This document shows positions 48,488 through 56,741 of a DNA stretch of 64,000 bases, one piece after another. Origin of the DNA: Bradyrhizobium sp. 1. GTDB taxonomy: Bacteria > Pseudomonadota > Alphaproteobacteria > Rhizobiales > Xanthobacteraceae. The notes below the pieces were generated by a model that was given only the letters and a program-made list of their open reading frames with translations, was not told where the DNA came from and did no database searches. Numbering within the stretch: the first letter of the stretch is position 1; each line of letters opens with the position of its first letter. A program made the translations under genes and the position numbers. Location: positions 358,900-422,899 of the forward strand of contig NZ_JADPJH010000002.1 of the NCBI RefSeq assembly GCF_023073315.1. Direction: 5' to 3'.

Positions 48488-50779
48488 GTGGTCCAGAACA
48501 CACCATCCAATTGGAAGAGCCGCATCCGGAATTTCTTTCTGGATCTCGACGCGCGCATCGACTCCTCGCTGTTCTCCTCGGCCAAGGGCATCCGCGAGCT
48601 CTACGAGCGCTATTCGACTTTCATGGACCGGTTCTATGTCGGGCGCTGGAAGCGCTGGGTGTTCATCGAGCCGCTGTCGGAGGCAGCGACCATCGGCCTC
48701 GGCGGCCTGGTGCTGATGCTCACCCTCGCCATCCCCGCCTTCCGCGAGACCGCGGACGAGGACTGGCTGAAGAAGTCCGACCTCGCAGTGTCGTTCCTCG
48801 ACCGCTACGGCAACCCGATCGGCAGCCGCGGCATCAAGCATAACGACTCCATCCCGCTGGAAGATTTTCCTGACGTGCTGATCAAGGCGACGCTCGCCAC
48901 CGAAGACCGCCGCTTCTACGAGCATTTCGGCATCGACATCGCCGGCACCGCGCGCGCGCTCGTCACCAACGCGCAGGCCGGCGGCGTCCGCCAGGGCGGC
49001 TCCTCGATCACCCAGCAGCTCGCCAAGAACCTGTTTCTGAGCAACGAGCGCACCATCGAGCGCAAGGTCAACGAGGCCTTCCTCGCGGTCTGGCTGGAAT
49101 GGCGCCTGACCAAGAACGAGATCCTCAAGCTGTATCTGGACCGCGCGTATATGGGCGGCGGCACCTTCGGCGTCGACGGCGCGGCGCATTTCTACTTCAA
49201 CAAATCCGCGCGCGACGTGACGCTGTCGGAAGCCGCGATGCTCGCCGGCCTGTTCAAGGCGCCGACGAAATACGCACCCCACATCAACCTGCCCGCGGCC
49301 CGTGCCCGCGCCAACGTCGTGCTCGACAATCTCGTCGATGCCGGCTTCATGACTGAGGGCCAGGTGTTCGGCGCCCGCCGCAACCCGGCCTTCGCGGTCG
49401 ACCGCCGCGACGAGGCCTCGCCGAACTATTATCTCGACTACGCCTTCGACGAGATGCGCAAGCTGGTCGACACCTTCCCGAAGTCGTACACCGAGCGCGT
49501 CTTCGTGGTGCGTCTTGCGATCGACGCCAACGTGCAGAAGGCCGCGGAAGACGCGATCGAGAACCAGCTGCGCCAGTTCGGCCGTGACTATCACGCGACG
49601 CAGGCCGCGACCGTGGTGTCCGATCTCGACGGCGGCGTCCGCGCCATGGTCGGCGGCCGCGATTATGGCGCCAGCCAGTTCAACCGCGCCGTCGACGCCT
49701 ATCGTCAGCCCGGTTCGTCGTTCAAGCCTTACGTCTACACCACGGCCCTCCTCAACGGTTTCACACCGAACTCGATCGTGGTCGACGGCCCGGTCTGCAT
49801 CGGCAATTGGTGTCCGCAGAACTATGGCCATTCCTATTCCGGCGCGGTGACGCTGACGCAGGCGATCACGCGCTCGATCAACGTCGTGCCGGTGAAACTG
49901 TCGATCGCGATCGGCCAGAAGGAACAGCCGAAGGCGCCCAACCCGGCCAAGATCGGCCGCGCCAAGATCGTCGAGGTCGCGCGCCGGTTCGGCCTCAAGG
50001 CGCCGCTCCCGGATACGCCGTCGCTGCCGATCGGCTCGGACGAAGTCACCGTGCTCGAACACGCCGTCGCCTACGCGACCTTCCCCAACCGCGGCAAATC
50101 GGTGACGCCACATTCGGTGCTGGAGGTGCGCACCGGCGCCGGCGATCTGGTCTGGCGCTGGGACCGCGACGGCCCGAAGCCGCGGCAGGCCATTCCTGCA
50201 AACATCGCCGCCGACATGGCGGGCATGATGAGCCACGTCGTCAGCGAAGGCACCGCGCGCCGCGCCGCGCTGGACGGCATTCCGACCGCGGGCAAGACCG
50301 GCACCACGAATGCTTATCGTGACGCCTGGTTCGTCGGCTACACCGGCAATTTCACCTGCGCGGTCTGGTACGGCAACGACGATTACTCGCCGACCAACCG
50401 CATGACCGGCGGCTCGCTGCCGGCGCAGACCTGGCACGACATCATGGTCGCGGCACATCAAGGCGTCGAGGTCCGGGAGATCCCCGGCATCGGCATGGGC
50501 CAGAAGCTGCCGCGCGAGCAGGTTGCGAACGCGCAGGCCAATGCGGCGCCAAAAGTGCTGGAGACCAAGCCCGGTCCGCCGCCGGTGCTGACCAAGCGCG
50601 GCGCCGACATTCTGGTGCGCGTCGAGAAGCTGCTCGACGACGCCGCCAAGACTGCGACCAAGGCGGCTGCCGACGACGGCAAGAACGCCAAGCCGGCCTC
50701 GGCGACCAGCGCGCTGGCCTTCCCGCAGAACTATGCGGCGGAAGAGAATGCGAACTCATCCACCCCGCGCAAGAACTGA
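48488..50779 (+). CDS. Class A penicillin-binding protein (PBP1A-type transglycosylase/transpeptidase)
   Basis: 763 residues. After an N-terminal cytoplasmic part and a transmembrane helix near residues 65-85 comes the GT51 glycosyltransferase domain: ATEDRRFYEHFGID with the catalytic Glu near residue 140, then GGSSITQQLAKNLFL and KNEILKLYLDRAYMGGG. The transpeptidase domain has the SxxK box in QPGSSFKPYVY (Ser410), a SIN motif in ITRSINVVPV and KTGTT near residue 603. The C-terminal tail is Ala/Lys-rich. It polymerises and cross-links peptidoglycan. The start is GTG at 48488 with AAGGG 6 bp upstream. Confidence 0.94.
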   Translation: MVQNTPSNWKSRIRNFFLDLDARIDSSLFSSAKGIRELYERYSTFMDRFYVGRWKRWVFIEPLSEAATIGLGGLVLMLTLAIPAFRETADEDWLKKSDLAVSFLDRYGNPIGSRGIKHNDSIPLEDFPDVLIKATLATEDRRFYEHFGIDIAGTARALVTNAQAGGVRQGGSSITQQLAKNLFLSNERTIERKVNEAFLAVWLEWRLTKNEILKLYLDRAYMGGGTFGVDGAAHFYFNKSARDVTLSEAAMLAGLFKAPTKYAPHINLPAARARANVVLDNLVDAGFMTEGQVFGARRNPAFAVDRRDEASPNYYLDYAFDEMRKLVDTFPKSYTERVFVVRLAIDANVQKAAEDAIENQLRQFGRDYHATQAATVVSDLDGGVRAMVGGRDYGASQFNRAVDAYRQPGSSFKPYVYTTALLNGFTPNSIVVDGPVCIGNWCPQNYGHSYSGAVTLTQAITRSINVVPVKLSIAIGQKEQPKAPNPAKIGRAKIVEVARRFGLKAPLPDTPSLPIGSDEVTVLEHAVAYATFPNRGKSVTPHSVLEVRTGAGDLVWRWDRDGPKPRQAIPANIAADMAGMMSHVVSEGTARRAALDGIPTAGKTGTTNAYRDAWFVGYTGNFTCAVWYGNDDYSPTNRMTGGSLPAQTWHDIMVAAHQGVEVREIPGIGMGQKLPREQVANAQANAAPKVLETKPGPPPVLTKRGADILVRVEKLLDDAAKTATKAAADDGKNAKPASATSALAFPQNYAAEENANSSTPRKN

Positions 50780-50788
50780 TCGAAACCC

Positions 50789-51367
50789 GTGCGTCTGATC
50801 CTGGTCACATTGACGGCCCTTCTGCTCGCGAGCGTGGTCGGCGTCGGCGCGACCTGGGTGACGACGACGCGCGGCACCGAGATCGGCGCGCTGACCATCG
50901 GCCCCTGGACCGCGCGGCCGCGCACCGGCACCGCCGACGTCGATCCCTATTCGCGCGCCACCATCGCGCGCAACGGCGAGCTGCCGATCGGCACCGGCGA
51001 CGGCGTCGCCTTCACCGCGACCGCCGACGACAAGAAGAAGGCGCTCGACGGCCGCTGCGATATCGTCGTCTCCGGCGTGACGCCGCCGGCGCGGTTCTGG
51101 ACGCTGACGCTGTATGACCGCAAGGGCCACCTCGTCGCCAATTCGCTTGCCCGCTACGGCTTCACCAGCCAGGAGATCGTGCGGCAGTCCGACGGCTCGT
51201 TCGAGATCCGCATCGCCTCGCGCTCGCGCGCAGGCAACTGGTTGCCGACCGGCGGCATCGAGCGCTACGCACTGATGCTGCGCCTCTACGACACCCCTGT
51301 CGGCGTTGCCACCCGCACCCAGCGCGATGCGCCGATGCCCACGATCAAGACGGTGGGCTGCTCATGA
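50789..51367 (+). CDS. DUF1214 domain protein
   Basis: 192 residues. One N-terminal membrane helix (LILVTLTALLLASVVGVGATW), then a periplasmic beta-rich domain with FWTLTLYDRKGHLVAN and GNWLPTGGIERYALMLRLYDT, the DUF1214 signature. Begins with GTG 9 bp after the PBP stop, so it is probably on the same mRNA. The family is a beta-sandwich of unknown function. Its stop overlaps the DUF1254 gene by 4 bp. Confidence 0.88.
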   Translation: MRLILVTLTALLLASVVGVGATWVTTTRGTEIGALTIGPWTARPRTGTADVDPYSRATIARNGELPIGTGDGVAFTATADDKKKALDGRCDIVVSGVTPPARFWTLTLYDRKGHLVANSLARYGFTSQEIVRQSDGSFEIRIASRSRAGNWLPTGGIERYALMLRLYDTPVGVATRTQRDAPMPTIKTVGCS

Positions 51368-51948
51368 TCCGCCTTCTCTTCACCATCGTCGCGGGCGTGG
51401 TGCTGGGACTCGTGGTCCATCTCGTCAGCGTGCTGGCGCTGCCGCGGATCGCGACGCAGGATGCCTACTCACGGCTGACGCCGATGACCAAGCTCAACGG
51501 CGTGACGCAGTTGCCCCTCGCCGATCCCAACACCTCGCCGATGCCGTTCATGGATCCCGCCTTTGCCCTGGCGATCTGCCGCTACGACCTCACAAGCGGG
51601 CCGATCAAGCTCACCGTGCCGGTGAGCCAGGCCTACACGTCAGTGTCGTTCTACACCCGCAACGAGATCGCCTATTACGCCATCAACGACCGCTCCGCCG
51701 GCAAGAAGGTGATCGAGCTCGACCTGATGACGGAAGCGCAGCACAATGAGCTACCCGAGGACGAAGAGATCACCGCGGCCGACCGCCTGATCATCGATTC
51801 CCCGACCGCGACAGGCCTGATCGTGATGAAGGCGCTCGCCGCCGAGCCCGGCCTGATGCCGCAGGCGCAAGGCTCGCTGGCGGCAGCGAGTTGCGGGCCG
51901 CAGACCGAGCAGCCCGCCAAGGCCGAAGCGCCGCGCGGACGGCGCTGA
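51364..51948 (+). CDS. DUF1254 domain protein
   Basis: 194 residues. N-terminal membrane helix (LLFTIVAGVVLGLVVHLVSVLAL) then a periplasmic domain with PNTSPMPFMDPAFALAICRYDL and VSFYTRNEIAYYAINDR. DUF1254 and DUF1214 often occur together in one long protein; here they are two short membrane-anchored proteins with overlapping genes. Together with the upstream PBP gene they form a likely three-gene unit. Role unknown; an envelope function is implied by context only. Confidence 0.87.
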   Translation: MIRLLFTIVAGVVLGLVVHLVSVLALPRIATQDAYSRLTPMTKLNGVTQLPLADPNTSPMPFMDPAFALAICRYDLTSGPIKLTVPVSQAYTSVSFYTRNEIAYYAINDRSAGKKVIELDLMTEAQHNELPEDEEITAADRLIIDSPTATGLIVMKALAAEPGLMPQAQGSLAAASCGPQTEQPAKAEAPRGRR

Positions 51949-52099
51949 CGCGCGGGCGTTTCGGCACGCTCAAAACAAAAATGCGAAAACAACCCCATGC
52001 ACAGTAGCGGGGGCATTGAAATCATTCGCTGTTTTAAGTTCGTGCCAAACGCGCTTCGCGGACGGGCGCACCCGTGCCGGAGCGCCGCGATGTTGCGCT

Positions 52100-52183
52100 T
52101 TGACACGTCGGGCAAAACACTGGCATACTGGCATCATCGAGAATTCGTCAAACCCGCACAGAGCAATCCAACGCGGGTTTTTT
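52100..52183 (+). ncRNA. Candidate short transcript: consensus promoter plus intrinsic terminator
   Basis: TTGACA at 52100 and CATACT at 52124 are 18 bp apart, a good sigma-70-like promoter. From a start near 52136, an 8-bp stem AAACCCGC / GCGGGTTT (52150-52180) runs straight into TTTTTT, ending near 52183. No ORF lies between. An 8-bp tandem repeat, ACTGGCAT twice, covers 52119-52134. It may instead simply be the terminator of the PBP-DUF1214-DUF1254 unit, with the promoter a coincidence. Confidence 0.35.
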
Positions 52184-52202
52184 CATGCCGGGGCAAGCTC
52201 GC

Positions 52203-53381
52203 TCACGATAGTTGTTTCCTCGGCTGAGCCATCCGCGCCCACAGCAGCGCGAACGGACCCAGCGCGATCCCTATTGCGAGAACGATGAACGCCAGCAGCC
52301 AGCCGGTCGCGCTCTGCGGGCCGCCGGCCATGTCGAGCGCAGCGCCGGTCCCCCACGCGCCGAGTGCCGACAGGCCGAAACCGATCGTCGAATGCAAAGC
52401 CAGTGTCGCGCCGCGATGTTCGGATACAGCGGCGGCCGACATGCCAGCGGTCAACGCACCTGAATCGGCCGGGACAGTCAGGCCATAGACGAGCAGCAGC
52501 AGCGCGAGCACCCATGCCGGGGCCGTGGCGTTGAGCCCGATGACCAGCGCGACGCAGGCGGATGTGATCATCACAATCGTGATCGCCCGATGGCGGCCGA
52601 ATTTCAGCGCGGCCTCGTTGCCGAGAATGCTTGCCGGCATCGAGATCACCGCAAAGCAGAAGCTCAGCACCACTGGGCTCAGCCACGACGGCGCGCCCTG
52701 ATGCGCGACAACGAAGGTCCAGAACCCGACCAGCCAGGTGCGGATGCCGTAGAGCTCGAAGCAGTGGGCACCGTAGCCGAGGATGTATCCGAGCGCCTCG
52801 CGATTGGCGAAGACGGGCGCGAAGTTGAGGAGACGCCCCGCCTTCGGCGCGGGCCGATGCTCCTGCATCAGAAGACATGCAACGACCATTGCGATGGGAC
52901 CGAAGCCGGTGACGAGGAAAGCGGTTCGCCATCCCCAGCGGTCAGCGATCACCTGCGCCACCAGGAACGAGAGGCCGACGCCGACAGAAAAGCTTGACGT
53001 GTACATCGTGACGGCCCGTGAGGTATCGCCGGCGGGAAGCCGGTCCGTCAGCGCTTTCAGGCCCGGCATGTAGGCGCCGGCAAATCCAAGCCCTGCAAGG
53101 GCCCAGATCGCGGTCGCAGACCAAAACCCTTGCGCGAAGATTCCGAATGCTACGGTCGCCAGCCCGCTGACGATCGAACCCCAGAGCAAGACGAGCCGCG
53201 CATCGATGCGGTCGGTCAACGTCGTCAGCACGGGCACGGCGAGCATGTAGCCGAACGCATACCCGCTTGCCATCAAGCCACCTTCGGCGGCGGAGAGTCC
53301 CCATTCCGGCATCAAATGCTGCGCCAGGTTTGCGGACAAGGTGACATGCGGCAGGAGGTTGCCGACCTGGCCGAGGCACAT
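52203..53381 (-). CDS. MFS transporter in the arsenic island (second)
   Basis: 392 residues with about 12 membrane spans. GGLMASGYAFGYMLAVPVLTTLTDRIDARLVLLW contains motif A-like features. The start is uncertain: no ATG lies right after the previous stop, and I use the ATG at 53381 inside the first helix. A GTG directly before it, or a rare start near GGAGAA (53406), would add a few residues. It is the last gene of the minus-strand arsenic unit. The substrate is unknown; CynX/NimT-like or drug-type carriers share this pattern. Confidence 0.8.
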   Translation of the reverse strand: MCLGQVGNLLPHVTLSANLAQHLMPEWGLSAAEGGLMASGYAFGYMLAVPVLTTLTDRIDARLVLLWGSIVSGLATVAFGIFAQGFWSATAIWALAGLGFAGAYMPGLKALTDRLPAGDTSRAVTMYTSSFSVGVGLSFLVAQVIADRWGWRTAFLVTGFGPIAMVVACLLMQEHRPAPKAGRLLNFAPVFANREALGYILGYGAHCFELYGIRTWLVGFWTFVVAHQGAPSWLSPVVLSFCFAVISMPASILGNEAALKFGRHRAITIVMITSACVALVIGLNATAPAWVLALLLLVYGLTVPADSGALTAGMSAAAVSEHRGATLALHSTIGFGLSALGAWGTGAALDMAGGPQSATGWLLAFIVLAIGIALGPFALLWARMAQPRKQLS

Positions 53382-53409
53382 CACCGCAATCAGGGATCGG
53401 CCGCCGAGC

Positions 53410-54630
53410 TTACGAATTTTGTTCTCCCACCTGAAGCGGCTTCGATGTTGTCTGCTCCGTGCGAAGCAGCAGAAGCGCAAAGAAGGCCGAGACCGAGACC
53501 AGCGCGCTGAGCCACAGCGCGCCGCTGCCGATGTGCTCCACCATCAGGCCCAGTGCGAGCGGCGCGGCGGCACCGGTCAGTCTGGAAGGCAGCGAGATCA
53601 TACCGACGCGCTTGCCGAATCCAGCCGGCCCAAACAGCGCCAAGGGGAGCGTCCCGCGGGCAATGGTGATGATGCCGTTGCCTGCTCCATACAGCACCGT
53701 GAAGGTCGTCGCGAGCAATGGTCCGCCCGCGACGAGTGCAACGACACCGATCGGATTCATCAGCATGGCCAGCCTCGCCGAGAGCAGCGGATGAAACCGG
53801 GTGAGCCATCCTGCTTCCAGAAGGCGCGCGCCGACCTGCGCAGGCCCAACCAACGCGCCCGCGAGCAAGGCCTGAGGCGGCGTCGCGCCGAACGCAACCA
53901 GCATGGTCGGCAGGATGGCCGAGATTCCCGAGCTGACGAAGCTTGCTGCCGCGAACATGTAGGCCAGCAGCACCATCGCGAAGGTCTCGCTCTGACGTCC
54001 GGATTGCCGGCTCACGCTCGTGCCCGGTCGCGGCTGCTGGTCCAATGGGACGGCGCGCGGCAGCGAGAGATTGAGTGGCAACGCGAGAGCAAGATGGATC
54101 GCCGCCCAGACCTGACAGGCCACACGCCAGCCGTACTCGGAATCCAGCCAGGTCGTGAGCGGCCAGCCGAGCGTGCTGGCGAAGCCGGCGATCAGGGTGA
54201 TGCCGGTGATGGTTCGCCGCGCATGGGTGCCATAGATGCGCGCAAGCGTCGCGAAGGCCGCCTCATAAAGACCCATGCCCATGCCGATCCCGAGCAACGC
54301 CCAGGCCGCGGCCAGCACTGCCACGCCATGAGCGACGGACAGCAGGAGCAAGCCTGCCACGAACACGAGGTTCGATATGGCTAGCAGGCTGCGCCCCCCG
54401 AACGTATCGATGGCATGCCCCACACGCGGGCCGAGCAAACCAGAGAGGACGAGCGCTCCCGATAGCGCGCCGAAAACGTAAGTCGGCGCAAGACCGAGAT
54501 CGCGCGCAATCGGCGCGGCCAGGATGGCTGGAAGATAGTAGCTCGACGCCCACGCAACGGTTTGCGAAGTGCCGAGCGCGAGCACGGTGGCGAGCGGACC
54601 TCGGGCCTGCCCCGCAGGGACCTCCGTCAT
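53410..54630 (-). CDS. MFS transporter in the arsenic island (first), possible ArsK-like exporter
   Basis: 406 residues, 12 predicted spans. The first helices read TVLALGTSQTVAWASSYYLPAIL, and LGPRVGHAIDTFGGRSLLA fits loop 2-3 of MFS carriers. It overlaps the flavoprotein stop by 4 bp (ATGA), so the two are translationally coupled. ArsK, an MFS exporter of arsenite, antimonite and trivalent roxarsone, is known from Agrobacterium; ArsJ is another arsenic MFS carrier, but it requires a GAPDH partner gene that is absent here. The ArsK-like role is inferred from linkage. Confidence 0.82.
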   Translation of the reverse strand: MTEVPAGQARGPLATVLALGTSQTVAWASSYYLPAILAAPIARDLGLAPTYVFGALSGALVLSGLLGPRVGHAIDTFGGRSLLAISNLVFVAGLLLLSVAHGVAVLAAAWALLGIGMGMGLYEAAFATLARIYGTHARRTITGITLIAGFASTLGWPLTTWLDSEYGWRVACQVWAAIHLALALPLNLSLPRAVPLDQQPRPGTSVSRQSGRQSETFAMVLLAYMFAAASFVSSGISAILPTMLVAFGATPPQALLAGALVGPAQVGARLLEAGWLTRFHPLLSARLAMLMNPIGVVALVAGGPLLATTFTVLYGAGNGIITIARGTLPLALFGPAGFGKRVGMISLPSRLTGAAAPLALGLMVEHIGSGALWLSALVSVSAFFALLLLRTEQTTSKPLQVGEQNS

Positions 54631-55994
54631 GAACAGCCGCACCCCGCAGCGCCAGCCTTCTTTGCCGATTCATCGGCGGCACAGCAGGCTGACGCCTCCT
54701 CCTTCGCCGGACCGCCGCAGCAACCTGTTGCGCTGGCTGTTTCGACACCGCCGCGCGTGCACACGCCGGTCTCCGGCAGTACAAGCTCCACCCTCGCCGC
54801 GGCTTCCTTGTCACCGGCGAGATCCGCGGCAATCGAGCGTACCTGCTCATAACCCGTCATCATGAGGAAGGTCGGAGCGCGGCCGTACGACTTCATGCCG
54901 GCCATGTAGAAACCTGCTTCATCATGCGCGAGCTCGCGCGCGCCGTGCGGGCGTACGGTGCCGCAGCTATGCTCGTTGGGATCAATCAGCGGCGCCAGGG
55001 CGACCGGTGCTTCGATGGCGGGATCGAGCCGCAAACGCAACTCAGACAGGAACGAGAGGTCGGGACGGAAACCTGTCGACACGATCAGCTCGTCCACGAC
55101 CACATTTCGCCCACCGCAACAGGACCCTGCCGCGATCTTGAGGCGGCCATCGGAGTCCGACAGGTGCGTGACGCCGAATTCAGTTTCGACCTTGATCTTC
55201 CCGGAGGCAACAAGCGCAGCGAAGGCGCTGCCAAGCTCACCACGAGCAGCGAGTTTATCGTTGCGGCCGCCGCCAAACGCTTTTGCGGGGTCGGCACCAC
55301 GCAATAGCCAGACCGGTTGGGTGCCGGGCACCTCGTCGGCGAGATGCACGAGATCAATGAGCGTACCAACCGCGGAGTGGCCCGCGCCCAGGACGGCAAC
55401 CGCCTTGCCAGCATACCGGGAGCGGCCGGCGCCCCGCACATCCGGCATGCCATAGGCGATACGGTCGCCGCACTCGGGCTCACCGATGGTGGGCAAACCG
55501 TTGCCGCCGGCCGGATTGGGGGAGAACCATGTGCCCGACGTATCGATCACGGCATCTGCACGCAGAACCTCGGGCCCCTTGCCGTTCTGGTAGCGGATTT
55601 CGAAAGGCGCCTGCTCCCGGCCCTTGGTTTTCGCCTTGTCGAAGCCGACACGGCTGATGGCCGCGACGCGGCTGGACGTCCGGATCACCTCGCGCAACGG
55701 CGTTCGCGTCGCAAGCGGCATCAAATATCGATCGAGCAGCTCGCCGCCGGTCGGATAGGACTGAGGATCCGGCGAATTCCACCCCGTCGGCGCGAGCAGG
55801 CGCGCGGCGGCCTTGTCGACATTGTACTCCCATGGCGAGAACAGCTGGACGTGGCTCCACTGGCGAACCGCATGTCCCGCCTCGGAGCCGGCCTCCAGAA
55901 CGATGGGTGACATGCCGCGTTCGAGCACATGCGCGGCCGCTGCGAGGCCGACCGGCCCCGCCCCGATGACGGCAACCGTTTTTCCGTCGCTCAT
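54627..55994 (-). CDS. Flavoprotein monooxygenase of the arsenic island (ArsO-like) with a cysteine-rich tail
   Basis: 455 residues. VAVIGAGPVGLAAAAHVLERG is the FAD-binding Rossmann motif, and a second dinucleotide motif, AVLGAGHSAVGTLIDL, binds NAD(P)H. STGFRPDLSFLSEL is the ATG-like loop of flavin monooxygenases. The last 45 residues are a tail of CCGG, ACCA and CGC clusters (about eight Cys) unlike a normal catalytic domain; it could bind As(III) or a metal. It is preceded by ArsR and followed by coupled MFS genes, the arrangement of an arsenical-modifying enzyme plus exporter. Linkage identifies it as arsenic-related; the reaction is inferred. Confidence 0.82.
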   Translation of the reverse strand: MSDGKTVAVIGAGPVGLAAAAHVLERGMSPIVLEAGSEAGHAVRQWSHVQLFSPWEYNVDKAAARLLAPTGWNSPDPQSYPTGGELLDRYLMPLATRTPLREVIRTSSRVAAISRVGFDKAKTKGREQAPFEIRYQNGKGPEVLRADAVIDTSGTWFSPNPAGGNGLPTIGEPECGDRIAYGMPDVRGAGRSRYAGKAVAVLGAGHSAVGTLIDLVHLADEVPGTQPVWLLRGADPAKAFGGGRNDKLAARGELGSAFAALVASGKIKVETEFGVTHLSDSDGRLKIAAGSCCGGRNVVVDELIVSTGFRPDLSFLSELRLRLDPAIEAPVALAPLIDPNEHSCGTVRPHGARELAHDEAGFYMAGMKSYGRAPTFLMMTGYEQVRSIAADLAGDKEAAARVELVLPETGVCTRGGVETASATGCCGGPAKEEASACCAADESAKKAGAAGCGCS

Positions 55995-56010
55995 TCCACT
56001 ACTCCCGTCA

Positions 56011-56027
56011 TTCTAGAATCATCGAAC
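56011..56027 (-). promoter_or_regulatory. ArsR operator-like site before the flavoprotein gene
   Basis: TTCTAGAATCATCGAAC, 17-33 bp upstream of the flavoprotein ATG in the 49-bp gap after arsR. It shares TTCTAGAATNNTNGAA with the site in front of arsR at 56404. Recurrence of the pattern at the only two promoter positions of this unit supports an ArsR operator. Confidence 0.6.
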
Positions 56028-56043
56028 AAGTTAGCCAAAAAAA

Positions 56044-56361
56044 TCAGGCCGCCGTCTTGGCATCCTTGCATTCGGCTTCATCCGCACAGCACTCCGACAC
56101 CAGGAAATCCACCAGGCCGCGCATCGAGTCGTAGTTTGCATGGCAGACCAGGGTGGTGGATTCGCGGACCTGACTGATGAGTCCGACCGCGACCAGAGAC
56201 TTGATGTGATGGGACAGCGTCGATGCGGGAATCTTCAGCTTTTCCTGTAGGCGGCCGACGGACATGCCTGGCTGTCCAGCCCGGACCAGTGCGCGGTAAA
56301 TCTGAAGCCTCGTGCGGTTACCCAAGGCTTCCAAGCGTCCTGCTGCGTCGTCGATCTTCAT
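56044..56361 (-). CDS. arsR: ArsR-family metalloregulator (minus-strand unit)
   Basis: 105 residues. Winged helix-turn-helix with LEALGNRTRLQIYRALVRAG, LQEKLKIPASTLSHHIKSL and the wing LISQVREST. The C-terminal end carries SECCADEAECK, a Cys-Cys plus Cys group suited to As(III). No Cys is present in the recognition helix, so the inducer site differs from classical Escherichia coli ArsR. The ATG at 56361 begins MKIDDAAGRLEALG. It represses its own unit, with operator-like sites on both sides. Confidence 0.88.
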   Translation of the reverse strand: MKIDDAAGRLEALGNRTRLQIYRALVRAGQPGMSVGRLQEKLKIPASTLSHHIKSLVAVGLISQVRESTTLVCHANYDSMRGLVDFLVSECCADEAECKDAKTAA

Positions 56362-56403
56362 AGCGGGTACAGTGCACCAGTTCGCCCCCGCCGTCAACCG
56401 TAT

Positions 56404-56420
56404 TTCTAGAATATTGGAAT
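56404..56420 (-). promoter_or_regulatory. ArsR operator-like site before arsR
   Basis: TTCTAGAATATTGGAAT, 43-59 bp upstream of the arsR ATG in a conspicuously AT-rich patch. On the minus strand TTGAGG lies at 56430-56435 and TATTCT at 56409-56414, a possible promoter overlapped by this site though its 15-bp spacer is short. Confidence 0.6.
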
Positions 56421-56441
56421 TATGGTCCCCTCAAGCTGATC

Positions 56442-56642
56442 TCAGCAGCACCTTCCGTTCTGCTGGATCGGTGGACGGGGAACCGATCCGTACGAACAGT
56501 AGAGGCAGCAATCGCCGCTCTTGGGCTTGAGCCGAGTGCCGCATCCCTTGCAATCGTAGAAGAACTGACAGGCGTCAGTCGGCATGATTTCGGCTGACGC
56601 GTGACGACAGACTGGATACGAAATAACCGATTGCATTTGCAT
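56442..56642 (-). CDS. GDCCVxC-type small cysteine protein
   Basis: 66 residues. CKGCGTRLKPKSGDCCLYCSYG matches the GDCCVxC domain family, tiny proteins often found with mercury or arsenic genes and sometimes selenoproteins. Here every position is a normal TGC or TGT Cys and no in-frame TGA occurs. A terminal CC ends the chain; ten cysteines in total. GAGGAGG precedes the ATG by 8 bp. It lies between the two divergent ars units and may sequester thiophilic ions. An upstream ATG at 56669 is less likely, since it precedes that ribosome site. Confidence 0.85.
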   Translation of the reverse strand: MQMQSVISYPVCRHASAEIMPTDACQFFYDCKGCGTRLKPKSGDCCLYCSYGSVPRPPIQQNGRCC

Positions 56643-56705
56643 CGCCGGCCCTCCTCGATCGTAAGACATGGCACATTCCAAACGCGGCCGGTCGGGCAAA
56701 CTCAA

Positions 56706-56734
56706 TTGACGCTCCGCCGTGATTTCGATAAATC
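56706..56734 (+). promoter_or_regulatory. Promoter with overlapping palindromic operator for the plus-strand ars unit
   Basis: TTGACG (56706) and TAAATC (56729) are 17 bp apart. GATTTCGATAAATC (56721-56734), a perfect dyad with 5-bp arms, covers the -10 box. The ATG of the second arsR is at 56742, so transcription would begin at or within a few bases of it. Confidence 0.6.
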
Positions 56735-56741
56735 TGGATGT

